Of a stretch of 64,000 bases of DNA, positions 17,511 through 25,502 are shown in pieces (within the stretch, counting starts at the first letter, position 1; the number at the start of each line of letters is the position of its first letter). The DNA is taken from the NCBI RefSeq assembly GCF_001590835.1, contig NZ_LTAQ01000006.1, positions 556 through 64,555 on the forward strand, in the 5' to 3' direction. Under the pieces are notes generated by a model. The model saw only the letters and a list, made by a program, of their open reading frames with translations, was not told where the DNA came from and ran no database searches. This stretch comes from Bacillus gaemokensis (GTDB lineage: Bacteria > Bacillota > Bacilli > Bacillales > Bacillaceae_G). The translations under genes were made by a program, and so were the position numbers.

Positions 17511-18065
17511 TTATTTCGCCTTCTGCAGATATCGATACAATGTAGCTCTTGAAACACCTAAGGTTTTACATATATCTTCAGTAGAATAATTTGGATCCTT
17601 CATTAAAGATTTAGCCATAGAAACCTGGGTTGTATCCATCACTTTAGGTCTCCCACCCAGACGACCACGTGCACGAGCGGCTGACAATCCAGCTTGTGTA
17701 CGTTCTTGAATCATTTCTCGTTCAAATTCAGCTAATGCTCCGAATACATGGAAAATGAGTTTCCCTCCACTTGTAGAAGTATCCATATTTTCTTGAAGAC
17801 TTCGAAAGGCAATTCCTTCTTCATTTAATATATTGATGGTTTCAATAAGGTGCTTGAGGGAACGACCTAAGCGATCTAATTTCCAAACTACTAATGTATC
17901 ACCCTCGCGTACGTAATCAAGAGCTTCATCTAATCCAGAGCGAGATGAGGTAGATCCACTTACTACATCAGTAAAAATCCGTTTGCACCCAGCTTGTATA
18001 AGAGCATCTTTCTGTAAGTCCAAATTTTGATCATGTGTGGATACACGAGCGTAGCCAATTAACAA
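17511..18065 (-). CDS. tnpR: Tn3 resolvase TnpR (small serine recombinase)
   Basis: A 184-residue resolvase/invertase with the catalytic serine in GYARVSTHDQN (about residue 9). VVWKLDRLGRSLKHL, the arginine motif EREMIQERT, and a C-terminal helix-turn-helix (STEDICKTLGVSRATLYRYL) complete it. It resolves cointegrates formed by replicative transposition, at a res site expected in the 18066-18192 gap. Full length and intact, it precedes tnpA in an apparent tnpR-tnpA operon read leftward. Confidence 0.95.
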   Translation of the reverse strand: MLIGYARVSTHDQNLDLQKDALIQAGCKRIFTDVVSGSTSSRSGLDEALDYVREGDTLVVWKLDRLGRSLKHLIETINILNEEGIAFRSLQENMDTSTSGGKLIFHVFGALAEFEREMIQERTQAGLSAARARGRLGGRPKVMDTTQVSMAKSLMKDPNYSTEDICKTLGVSRATLYRYLQKAK

Positions 18066-18192
18066 ATTATCACCCCCATATTCTTTTGTATTGTCTCATA
18101 ACTCATAAGATAAAGAAATAATGAGATTTTGATTTTAAGACAAGTTTTGAGACTGGAAATATAGCATTCTTTCAATATCGAATAGAACACAT
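18066..18192. promoter_or_regulatory. Probable res site and tnpR promoter region
   Basis: This 127-bp AT-rich gap lies directly upstream of tnpR, where Tn3 elements carry their res site. I see short inverted motifs (for example TCTCATAACTCATAAGA) but cannot place the three subsites with confidence. Confidence 0.4.
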
Positions 18193-18230
18193 AAAAAGTC
18201 TCAAAAACGGAGGTTTTTGAGACTTTTTTA
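18193..18230. terminator. Strong terminator between the MFS gene and tnpR
   Basis: A 16-bp perfect stem with core GTCTCAAAAAC / GTTTTTGAGAC is flanked by A and T runs. It serves the leftward MFS gene and shields the res/tnpR region. Confidence 0.88.
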
Positions 18231-18261
18231 TGCTTTTTATAAGATTTGTAACAGAATAAAT

Positions 18262-19587
18262 TCATGCCGTCTTTTTTTGCAAAGAAGACATCTTAAATAG
18301 TAACAAGAAATGAGCAGAAATTGAGATAGCAATTAAAATAAAGTTTAAACTAAAACTATTTGTTGATTCCATTATCTTACTTGCAACCGCTGGACCAAAT
18401 GCCATACCTACAAAATTAGTTAAATTATATAACCCAAGACCAACCCCAATTTTGGCTGGATTTAATATTTTAGGTATAAAAGTATTCAGAGATACTTGAA
18501 TTGCAGAGTAGCTCATAAACGTTAAAATAATCGCGATCAAAATAACAATTAGATTCGCACTTGGAATGATCCCTAAAACTAAGAAACCAATAATCATTAC
18601 AATAGATGCTACATAAATCATTTTTATATTTCCGAATGTTGGTACAATTTTCCCTGTCAGAAAACTAGATAAAATTCCAAATAAAGACGCAACAAATATT
18701 ACAATACCTATTACAAAAGGTGATAATCCATGTTTTCTTGCTAATAACAACGGAAGAAGCAACAGATTTGCGCATAATGCAACGTTCATAATGAAACCAA
18801 TCGTGATTAAACGAAGAAATGGTGTGTTTTTAAATAATTCAATATCAATAAATGGATATTTAGCTTTTGTCATTCGAACCTTAAATAAAAATAAGAAAAC
18901 GACTGAAAGAACAAAGAGCCCACTATTAATGCTTACTCCTAATAAAACAGTAGCAATTAATGCAAATAATAGCACAGCACCAAGAAAATCAAAATGGAAT
19001 GGTTCATCTGTATGATGCATTTCTTCTTTTGGCATAAATTTCATAAGTAAGACCATACCAACAATTGAAATTACCATGAATAAGAATAGATAGGACCAAC
19101 CAAGTGTATTCGTAATGGCACCACCAACTAAAGGTCCCATACCAACAGCTAATGCAATTGAAGAACTAATCATAGCCAATGCTCCCGGCTTTTCATCAGG
19201 CGCATACAGTTTCGCTACCGCAATCATACCAAGTGCAATGAAGGAAGCTCCTCCACTTGCTTGTAATAGCCTTGCAAAAATGACGATTCCATAGGATTGA
19301 TTGCTAAAACCAACGATTGAACCCAGTATAAACAAAATAATTGAAATGATTAACAGTTTTTTCACACTAAAACGATCGGCTAGTTTTCCATAAATCATGG
19401 AACCGATTCCAACAACCAAGGAATAACCGACTACAATCCAACTTACTTTTGAAGGACTAATCGATAAATCTTTAGAAATATCCTCCAGAGCCACATTAAA
19501 TAATACAGCATTCATAGGACCTAACAAAACAATAAAACACAACGTAAAAAGCAACCATTTTGAATGCTTACCTTTTTTTGTCCCCAT
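18262..19587 (-). CDS. MFS drug:H+ antiporter (QacA/TetL-like)
   Basis: A 441-residue membrane protein with about 12-14 hydrophobic spans. It has the MFS loop motif GKLADRFSVKK after span 2 and the antiporter motif GPLVGGAITNTLGWSYLF in span 5. The N-terminal PMNAVLFNVALEDISKDL is typical of the DHA2/TetL-type exporters. It probably expels a toxic small molecule in exchange for protons. AGAGGTG precedes the ATG. It follows arsR by 70 bp on the same strand, so it is likely cotranscribed with and controlled by that repressor. Confidence 0.88.
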   Translation of the reverse strand: MGTKKGKHSKWLLFTLCFIVLLGPMNAVLFNVALEDISKDLSISPSKVSWIVVGYSLVVGIGSMIYGKLADRFSVKKLLIISIILFILGSIVGFSNQSYGIVIFARLLQASGGASFIALGMIAVAKLYAPDEKPGALAMISSSIALAVGMGPLVGGAITNTLGWSYLFLFMVISIVGMVLLMKFMPKEEMHHTDEPFHFDFLGAVLLFALIATVLLGVSINSGLFVLSVVFLFLFKVRMTKAKYPFIDIELFKNTPFLRLITIGFIMNVALCANLLLLPLLLARKHGLSPFVIGIVIFVASLFGILSSFLTGKIVPTFGNIKMIYVASIVMIIGFLVLGIIPSANLIVILIAIILTFMSYSAIQVSLNTFIPKILNPAKIGVGLGLYNLTNFVGMAFGPAVASKIMESTNSFSLNFILIAISISAHFLLLFKMSSLQKKTA

Positions 19588-19657
19588 AACTCACACCTCT
19601 TATTCTAATAGTTTTAAAACTTTCAAACTGATAATGAAAAATTAGGTTTTTTGGCAC

Positions 19658-19948
19658 TCATAGTGTTGCCAAAAAACCTGGTAGGAATTCACTAAAAGTA
19701 TCCTCCTTTATCGTAATGAATTTAAATTGACCATGACGTGCGACATGAATTAAGTCAGCCTCCAACAAAATCTTAAGATGATAGGAACGATTTGACTTAT
19801 TCATGCCGAGTGATTCTTCTATCTCTCCACATGTATGTTTCTTGTTATCATGATACAGATAACGAAGAATTTCAATTCGTTTTACTTCCGCTAAAGCTTT
19901 AAAAATTTTCACACGTTTTTCATCTGGATTAAATTGTTTGATAGTCAT
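19658..19948 (-). CDS. ArsR/SmtB-family transcriptional repressor
   Basis: A 96-residue winged-helix protein: FKALAEVKRIEILRYL (helix 1-2), CGEIEESLGMNKSNRSYHLKIL (recognition helix) and a wing LIHVARHGQFKFITI. It lacks the metal-binding ELCVCDL motif of ArsR and has only one cysteine (THTCGEI), so it may sense a non-metal effector. It heads a leftward operon with the MFS exporter and is divergent from the first DJ-1 gene; the intergenic region carries a long inverted repeat (19993-20036). Confidence 0.88.
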   Translation of the reverse strand: MTIKQFNPDEKRVKIFKALAEVKRIEILRYLYHDNKKHTCGEIEESLGMNKSNRSYHLKILLEADLIHVARHGQFKFITIKEDTFSEFLPGFLATL

Positions 19949-19992
19949 GGAACTATCTTATTGCTAATTTTTCATTCTGTCAAGCATATAAA

Positions 19993-20036
19993 TAAACAAA
20001 GTGAACTCGAATAGGCTTTTAAGTTTACTTTGTTTA
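19993..20036. promoter_or_regulatory. Operator: 15-bp inverted repeat, 14-bp spacer
   Basis: TAAACAAAGTGAACT (19993-20007) and AGTTTACTTTGTTTA (20022-20036) are inverted copies with one mismatch. The second arm recurs exactly at 21741-21755, upstream of the second DJ-1 gene. It lies between the divergent arsR and first DJ-1 genes and is probably a shared repressor site. Confidence 0.7.
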
Positions 20037-20084
20037 CGTTTTATTATACACTAATTCCGAATCTAGCCTAAGGGAGGAAAAATA

Positions 20085-20108
20085 ATGATTATTCAAAGTT
20101 GCAACTAA
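20085..20108 (+). CDS. Possible seven-residue leader peptide (MIIQSCN)
   Basis: ATG with a strong GGGAGG ribosome site eight bases before it, followed by seven codons and a stop. It precedes the DJ-1 gene by about 140 bp. It could be a regulatory leader peptide, but a chance occurrence or a truncated relic is equally possible. Confidence 0.3.
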   Translation: MIIQSCN

Positions 20109-20250
20109 CGGATACAAGAAACAAACGATAAGCTAAATATGAAAAACAAGAAAATAATCTTTAACTTATGAAATGATTAAAAATATTTGGTAAGAGAGAA
20201 CTTTATATAAAAACATGAAGCCCAAGGCTTTCAATTATAGGAGGATTATC

Positions 20251-20940
20251 ATGAAGAAAAAAATGTTAGTTGTGTTAACAAGTGTGGAAAAATACCCAAA
20301 CCTAAGTCGAGCTACTGGTTTATGGCTTGGAGAAGCAGTGCATTTTGTTAAGAAAGTAGAAGAAGCGGGATATGAAGTAGATTATGTTAGTCCACAAGGT
20401 GGATATACACCTATTGATCCACATAGCTTGGCAATGGCTGAAAATATTGATTGGGAATGGTATCAGAAAAAAGAATTCATGAATCGTCTAGGTTCTACAC
20501 TTAAACCTAGCGAAGTAAATCCAGATGATTATGCTGTAATTTATTATGCAGGTGGGCATGGAGTAATTTGGGATTTCCCTGAAAACGAAGAACTTCAAAA
20601 TATTAGTCAAAACATTTATGAAAATGGCGGAATTGTTTCTTCTGTTTGCCACGGTGCGGTTGGACTGTTGAATATTAAATTATCTAATGGTGAATACCTC
20701 ATTAATGGAAAGAAAGTGACAGGTTTTTCAAATGAAGAAGAGAGACTGGTGGAGTTAGATCAATTTGTTCCATTCTTAACAGAAGATGAGTTGCTTAAAA
20801 AAGGTGCTATTTATCAAAAAGCTGAACAACCTTGGGAAGCTTATGCTATTGAAGATAATCGTCTTATAACTGGTCAAAATCCAGCTTCAGGCGGCCCTGT
20901 TGCAGAATTAGTATTAAAACAATTACAAAAAAACGCATAA
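20251..20940 (+). CDS. DJ-1/PfpI-family protein 1 (Hsp31-like)
   Basis: A 229-residue protein with the DJ-1 superfamily nucleophile elbow: Cys in SSVCHGAVGL, with AGGHGVIWDFPEN supplying the conserved Gly-His and the family Glu/Asp. The longer form with PQGGYTPIDPHSL resembles Hsp31-type glyoxalase III/deglycase enzymes that act on methylglyoxal and related carbonyls; the substrate here is inferred. I chose the ATG at 20251, with AGGAGG upstream, over an in-frame 5' extension from 20215. It is first in its direction after the shared operator. Confidence 0.88.
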   Translation: MKKKMLVVLTSVEKYPNLSRATGLWLGEAVHFVKKVEEAGYEVDYVSPQGGYTPIDPHSLAMAENIDWEWYQKKEFMNRLGSTLKPSEVNPDDYAVIYYAGGHGVIWDFPENEELQNISQNIYENGGIVSSVCHGAVGLLNIKLSNGEYLINGKKVTGFSNEEERLVELDQFVPFLTEDELLKKGAIYQKAEQPWEAYAIEDNRLITGQNPASGGPVAELVLKQLQKNA

Positions 20941-20966
20941 TTGCTTATTTATACAACAGAAACATC

Positions 20967-21005
20967 AAAAGCAGATTTTCCTATATAAAAGGAAAATCTG
21001 CTTTT
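20967..21005. terminator. Bidirectional terminator between DJ-1 gene 1 and tetR
   Basis: The 15-bp perfect stem AAAAGCAGATTTTCC / GGAAAATCTGCTTTT lies between converging genes. The stop codon of tetR begins next to it. Confidence 0.88.
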
Positions 21006-21644
21006 TTATGAAATCATTTGTAAAATAGCAATAATTTCTTTTGCAATAATAGAATCATTAGCTGTATCTAAATATTGTGGTTTAAATAACTGATACTTTT
21101 TCAAATTATAAAAATCAATTAATGCTTGTTTTAACGTAATATCATACTGAATACAAAATGATTGATCCATAATCCTTCTTAAAACAACCTCATCTTGAAC
21201 CATAAATAACTGCGCATTAATCTGGTTAAAAACCCCTTGCTGCATACCCGATTCAAAAAATACTTGTAAATTATGATTACGATTTTGTTGCGCGACAACC
21301 AATTGATCCCATAAATGCGGATAAGATTCCTTTAAATCCTGTAAAAACACATCAGAGATATATGTTACACATTTTAAAGAATGAATAAACGTTTTCTGAA
21401 AACGTTCCGCATAAGAAATCCCTTCATCTTGGTTATCCAAGTCCCCTTCAAGAAGATAATTTATATAATCTTCTACAACTGCTTGAATGATCTCATCTTT
21501 AGATGAAAAACGTTTATAAAGAGTAGCTTTACTAATATCCATATATTTTGCAATTTCATCTATCTTTAGTTGGCTAAAGCTTGTTTTTCTTATAATCGGT
21601 TTTATTTTGTTAATGTAAGTATTTGTACACGCTACTTTTCTCAT
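21006..21644 (-). CDS. TetR-family transcriptional repressor
   Basis: A 212-residue protein with a TetR helix-turn-helix near the N-terminus (FSQLKIDEIAKYMDISKATLYKRF, then SSKDEIIQAVVEDY) and an all-helical ligand-binding remainder. GGAGG lies upstream of the ATG at 21644. It is divergent from the second DJ-1 gene, with a repeat at 21703-21755 in the gap, so it probably represses that promoter and, by the shared half-site, also the first DJ-1 promoter. Two cysteines (LKCVTYI, SFCIQYD) could make it thiol- or electrophile-responsive; that is inference. Confidence 0.9.
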   Translation of the reverse strand: MRKVACTNTYINKIKPIIRKTSFSQLKIDEIAKYMDISKATLYKRFSSKDEIIQAVVEDYINYLLEGDLDNQDEGISYAERFQKTFIHSLKCVTYISDVFLQDLKESYPHLWDQLVVAQQNRNHNLQVFFESGMQQGVFNQINAQLFMVQDEVVLRRIMDQSFCIQYDITLKQALIDFYNLKKYQLFKPQYLDTANDSIIAKEIIAILQMIS

Positions 21645-21702
21645 TAAAAGGAGCCTCCTCTTTTATCCATAAAGAGTAGTATAACAAATTAAGTGACAAT
21701 TA

Positions 21703-21755
21703 TAAACAAAATAAAGTTTTTAAACTAAATGCACCTAATAAGTTTACTTTGTTTA
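21703..21755. promoter_or_regulatory. Operator between tetR and DJ-1 gene 2
   Basis: TAAACAAAATAAAGT (21703-21717) faces AGTTTACTTTGTTTA (21741-21755). The right arm is identical to 20022-20036. A second inverted pair, TAAACT (21721-21726) with AGTTTA (21741-21746), lies inside it. Confidence 0.65.
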
Positions 21756-21862
21756 TTTTGTGTTATATACTTTTTGTTATCTCACAAGCCATAATTGGTT
21801 CAATATAAAACTGTAATAATGGGACATACTATCTCTCGATACAAATGTTAGGAGGGATAACA

Positions 21863-22525
21863 ATGGCAAAGGTCTTAGCGGTATTATCAAGTGGATATAA
21901 AGACGAGAAAAACAATTATGAAACAGGATGGTGGGCTGAGGAATTATTTGCACCTATGCTTCTTTTAGAGGAGGCAGGTCATCGTATAGATTTAGCTTCA
22001 CCCCTAGGTGGAAAACCTACAATTGATAAAACTAGTATTAGTAAAGACTATGATCCAAATGGTACGTATAAAGAATTATATGAATCCGGAAAAGCTGATA
22101 AAACATCAAAACTTTCAGATATTAATCCGAATGAGTATGACGCAGTTTTTATTGTTGGTGGACATGGTGCTATGTTTGACCTTGCTAAAAATGATGATTT
22201 ACATCATATATTACGAACAATCTACCTGAACGGAAATATCGTTTCTGCTGTATGTCATGGACCATCTCCATTGGTTTGGACAAAACTCCCTAATGGAGAA
22301 AGCATTATAGCTGGTTTGAAAGTAACAGGGTTCCCAAACAGTGAAGAACCAGCGGCTATTGTAAGCCTTTTACCATATAGCTTAGAGGATGAAATGAGTA
22401 GAATTGCACAATATAGTGCAAATGAAAAAGTGATATGGGGAAATAAACAACTCTTAACAGGGCGTGATCCATTTGCATCTCAAAGCTTTGGAGAAGAATT
22501 AGTGAATGCTCTTCAAAATAAATAA
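21863..22525 (+). CDS. DJ-1/PfpI-family protein 2
   Basis: A 220-residue protein of the type found in many Firmicutes stress operons: N-terminal KVLAVLSSGYKDEKNNYETGWW, Gly-His loop GGHGAMFDLAKN, catalytic Cys in SAVCHGPSPLVW. Likely a glyoxalase III or deglycase-type enzyme acting on reactive carbonyls, by family. AGGAGGG precedes the ATG at 21863, and the 5' extension to 21845 lacks a ribosome site. It leads into the MDR oxidoreductase gene 64 bp downstream, probably one operon under the divergent TetR. Confidence 0.88.
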   Translation: MAKVLAVLSSGYKDEKNNYETGWWAEELFAPMLLLEEAGHRIDLASPLGGKPTIDKTSISKDYDPNGTYKELYESGKADKTSKLSDINPNEYDAVFIVGGHGAMFDLAKNDDLHHILRTIYLNGNIVSAVCHGPSPLVWTKLPNGESIIAGLKVTGFPNSEEPAAIVSLLPYSLEDEMSRIAQYSANEKVIWGNKQLLTGRDPFASQSFGEELVNALQNK

Positions 22526-22589
22526 GGTATATTTTCTTCATTATATAAAGTTTTAAAAACAATAAATTGTACAAAGGGAGAGAACAAAA

Positions 22590-23612
22590 ATGACGATTCA
22601 AAATCAACAAATTGTTTTAGCAAAACGTCCAGAGGGTGTACCTACAGAAGATACATTTGAATTTCGTAACATTTCTATTGATGAACTAAAAGAAGGACAG
22701 GTACTCGTAAAAACCCTTTATTTGTCCGTAGACCCTTACATGAGAGGGCGAATGAATGCTGGAAAATCTTATGTGGCACCTTATGAAGTTAATCACCCTA
22801 TTTCAGGAGGCATCATTGGAGAAGTCATTAAATCTCGTTCTGAGAAATTAAAAGCTGGAGATAAAGTGCAAGGGTCGTTACCGTGGCAACTTTATAATAC
22901 GGTAGACGCTTTATCTATTCGTAAGATAGAAAATACAAATGTGCCACTGTCAGCTTATTTAAGTGTATTAGGTATGACAGGATTAACCGCTTATTTTGGA
23001 TTACTTGATATCGGTCAACCGAAAAGAGGAGAAACAGTTGTTGTCTCTGGTGCTGCAGGAGCTGTTGGGTCTATCGTAGGTCAAATTGCAAAAATTAAAG
23101 GTGCAAGGGTCGTTGGTATTGCAGGTTCAGATGAAAAAATTGCACATTTAGAAAATGACCTTGGATTTGATAAAGGAATTAATTACAAAGCAACAGACGA
23201 TTTACAAAAAGTCCTTGCAGAAGCATGTCCTGATGGTGTAGATGTTTATTTCGATAATGTAGGTGGTAAAGTTTCCGATGCAGTAATCAGTTTACTAAAT
23301 GATTTTGCTCGCATACCATTATGCGGTGCAATTTCAGCTTATAATACAGCAGAAAATGAAGATATTGGACCACGTATTCAACCACAATTATTAAAAACAC
23401 GTTCACTAATAAAAGGATTCATTGTTGGTGAATACAGCGAACGTTTTGATGAGGGGAGACGTGACATTGCTGAGTGGTTATCTCAAGGTAAAATTAAATA
23501 TGAAGAAACGATTACACAAGGCTTTGAAAACGTGCCAAATGCTTTTTTCAATTTGTTTACAGGTAAAAATGTAGGTAAACAACTTGTAAAAGTAAGTTCT
23601 CCGTCTCGATAA
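22590..23612 (+). CDS. NADPH-dependent MDR oxidoreductase (CurA/YfmJ-like)
   Basis: A 340-residue zinc-independent medium-chain reductase. VDPYMRGRMN near the N-terminus is a signature of the leukotriene B4 dehydrogenase/alkenal reductase class. The Rossmann motif is VVVSGAAGAVGSIVGQIAK, and the C-terminal GKNVGKQLVKVS closes the fold. It likely reduces alpha,beta-unsaturated carbonyls, fitting the DJ-1 neighbours. GGGAGAG precedes the ATG. Second gene of the rightward operon. Confidence 0.92.
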   Translation: MTIQNQQIVLAKRPEGVPTEDTFEFRNISIDELKEGQVLVKTLYLSVDPYMRGRMNAGKSYVAPYEVNHPISGGIIGEVIKSRSEKLKAGDKVQGSLPWQLYNTVDALSIRKIENTNVPLSAYLSVLGMTGLTAYFGLLDIGQPKRGETVVVSGAAGAVGSIVGQIAKIKGARVVGIAGSDEKIAHLENDLGFDKGINYKATDDLQKVLAEACPDGVDVYFDNVGGKVSDAVISLLNDFARIPLCGAISAYNTAENEDIGPRIQPQLLKTRSLIKGFIVGEYSERFDEGRRDIAEWLSQGKIKYEETITQGFENVPNAFFNLFTGKNVGKQLVKVSSPSR

Positions 23613-23616
23613 TGAA

Positions 23617-23654
23617 AAAAATCCTGCTCTCTTGATAGTTGGCAAGATTTTTCG
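23617..23654. terminator. Terminator between converging MDR and DJ-1 gene 3
   Basis: AAAAATCCTGC pairs with GCAAGATTTTT with one mismatch. It lies between two converging genes. Confidence 0.6.
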
Positions 23655-23682
23655 TTGTTTCGTTCAAAATGAAAAATAACAT

Positions 23683-24336
23683 TTATAAACACTGTTTAAT
23701 GGTTTCTGCTATCTTTAAGCTAGATTGGGGATTTTGTCCTGTAATTAAATTTTCATCAACTACTACATGTGGTGTAAAAATAGGTGCTTTATAAAATAAA
23801 GCACCTTCATCTCTTAATCTACTTTCTAACAAGAAGGGTACCCTGTTTACAAGATGCACTGCCTTTTCTTCATGATTTGTATACCCTGTTATCTGTTTAC
23901 CAGTACTAAAGAATGAACCATTCTCATTTTGCACATTTACTAAAGCACCTACTCCATGGCAAACAGCTGCAACAATACGTTTATTCCTATACATATTAAG
24001 AATTAAATTTGCTACATATGGATTATTTGGAAAATCTACTATAGCTCCGTGTCCACCACAAAATAGTACTGCATCATAATTGAAAAAATTAACAATTGAT
24101 ATTGGCTGGGTATCCTGTAACAATGGTATAATATGTTCAAATATACTAGGTACACCATTTGGAATAGACCATTTATCGATGGGTACTTTCCCTCCATTTA
24201 TAGATACAATATCAACATCGAACCTAGATAGTATAAATAAAATATATGGAGTGGCTAACTCTTCAAGCCATAATCCAGTAGGATGTCCATTCATATTATC
24301 CGCATTTGTAGCAACTAATAATATTCTCCTCAACAT
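23683..24336 (-). CDS. DJ-1/PfpI-family protein 3
   Basis: A 217-residue protein with Cys in AAVCHGVGALVNV and the loop GGHGAIVDFPNN. It is clearly related to the first DJ-1 protein (shared TGLWLEELATPY-type start, ITGQNP near the end) but diverged, so the two may have different substrates. AGAGG lies before the ATG. It is transcribed leftward, convergent with the MDR gene. Its upstream region (24337-24554) is short and AT-rich. Confidence 0.88.
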   Translation of the reverse strand: MLRRILLVATNADNMNGHPTGLWLEELATPYILFILSRFDVDIVSINGGKVPIDKWSIPNGVPSIFEHIIPLLQDTQPISIVNFFNYDAVLFCGGHGAIVDFPNNPYVANLILNMYRNKRIVAAVCHGVGALVNVQNENGSFFSTGKQITGYTNHEEKAVHLVNRVPFLLESRLRDEGALFYKAPIFTPHVVVDENLITGQNPQSSLKIAETIKQCL

Positions 24337-24554
24337 GTTGGCCTCTCTTCATAAAAAAATATTTGTATTCATTTACATTAACATAGGGTACCCCTTTTGC
24401 CGATGACGTACTATATCATTTTATGATATGAAAACCTTTATAATTCATACGGCATTAAATAATTTCATAATACATTTTATGATTTCACCAAACTTAAAAC
24501 AAAATCCTGATTTTTTTCAAGTGTAGAAAAATTGGTTTTTTATGTCGAAATTTG

Positions 24555-24592
24555 CTTAACGTATATTTTCGTTAAAATGTGGACGGTACCCC
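24555..24592 (-). repeat. Tn3-family inverted repeat, right (38 bp)
   Basis: Read on the minus strand it begins GGGGTACCGTCCACATTT and ends ACGTTAAG. It matches the left repeat at 36 of 38 bases. Confidence 0.93.
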
Positions 24593-24597
24593 AAGTA
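24593..24597. repeat. Target-site duplication AAGTA, right
   Basis: Matches 14425-14429 exactly, which closes the Tn3 unit. Confidence 0.9.
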
Positions 24598-25022
24598 CTA
24601 ATTTCACTATCCTTTACAATAGAAAAACGGTTTATCCCTTAGAAGAAACGGTCCTCATATTACCCTTTACAACAAGTGTTTTATTTAACCAATGCTATTG
24701 CTGTTTCCCATCATTAAGGCGTTGTTCTCCTATACGTTGAATCTTCTCATTTCCTCTTCAATCTTTTTTCAAAACATTCTCTTTCTATTTACCTTTGTAT
24801 TAAAGTTATAGTGTTAATTAATCTAGCTCTTTTCAAAAATACAAGGTGTTTAGCCTGACAATAACTAAAATATTTTAAGCTAAATAACTGAACATACACC
24901 AACAGAAAAATTTTCTTTGTTGCCATCTCATTAAAAATACACTTTTAACCTAATCATCTGATTTTAAATTCGCATAACATAACGTGAATAATGAATAAAA
25001 AAATATTAAGGAGATGACCAAA
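24598..25022. other. AT-rich leader before the lanthipeptide precursor
   Basis: No gene is recognised in 24598-25010. It presumably holds the promoter of the precursor gene. AAGGAGATG at 25009 is the ribosome site. Confidence 0.4.
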
Positions 25023-25274
25023 ATGTCTAGAGAAGAAATAATGCAACTTGTTAGCCATGCAACAAAAGATAAACTATTTTATAAAAAGTTAGTTTCTCAA
25101 CCTAAGAAAACACTTCAAAATGCGGATTTTCTTAACCAGGAAACTAAGGATTCTATTGTAAAATTGAAGCCCGAACAAATACAAGATAGCCCTTCAATCA
25201 ATCGAATTCCTACTTACTACTTATGCTGTGACTGGCCTTCTTGTCAAATTACAAAAATAGTTAACCCAGAATAA
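25023..25274 (+). CDS. Putative lanthipeptide precursor (LanA-like)
   Basis: An 83-residue peptide next to a lanthionine synthetase. The first ~57 residues form a charged helical leader (SREEIMQLVSHATKDKLFYK, then KLVSQPKKTLQNADFL) like the Nif11/nitrile-hydratase-type leaders of many peptide precursors. The C-terminal ~25 residues, from about Ser58, hold Ser58, Thr64, Cys68, Cys69, Ser73, Cys74 and Thr77: three cysteines with Ser and Thr partners, suited to lanthionine rings. No cleavage site is certain. The ATG at 25023 is preferred over 25014, which overlaps the ribosome site. A terminator follows. Confidence 0.72.
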   Translation: MSREEIMQLVSHATKDKLFYKKLVSQPKKTLQNADFLNQETKDSIVKLKPEQIQDSPSINRIPTYYLCCDWPSCQITKIVNPE

Positions 25275-25303
25275 AGAAATTCAAAGGATAATCCTATTTT
25301 TTA

Positions 25304-25328
25304 CCGATCTTTAAGGATCGGTTTTTTT
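25304..25328 (+). terminator. Terminator between precursor and synthetase
   Basis: CCGATC / GATCGG with a six-base loop and seven T. It would make the precursor mRNA more abundant than the synthetase mRNA, a common arrangement in peptide loci. Confidence 0.85.
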
Positions 25329-25502
25329 ATTTCCCCATTTGGATTTCTAAAAAATTAAAATCTTTAATCTAAATCTACGTTAACCTCTAAACCGATGAAA
25401 GCATAATATACGTCTAATAATTTTATTTATTCAGCTAAACCAATTGCTTGTGCACAGATAAGAAGTTCTACATTACAGCTAATGATGAAAGGAGTTAAAC
25501 CG

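Larger units (their letters stand above)
14430..24592. mobile_element. Complete Tn3-family transposon with stress-response cargo
   Basis: The ends are 38-bp inverted repeats beginning GGGG and ending ACGTTAAG, the Tn3 family form, with an AAGTA duplication outside. It carries tnpA (frameshifted) and tnpR, and a cargo of an MFS exporter, ArsR, TetR, three DJ-1/PfpI proteins and an MDR oxidoreductase. At 10.2 kb it is nested within the larger element. The exact duplication indicates insertion by transposition without later rearrangement. Confidence 0.93.

Noticed and set aside
18059-18265. Small minus-strand frame between tnpR and the MFS gene
   Set aside because: It runs through the terminator stem and the res region; the translation is low-complexity.
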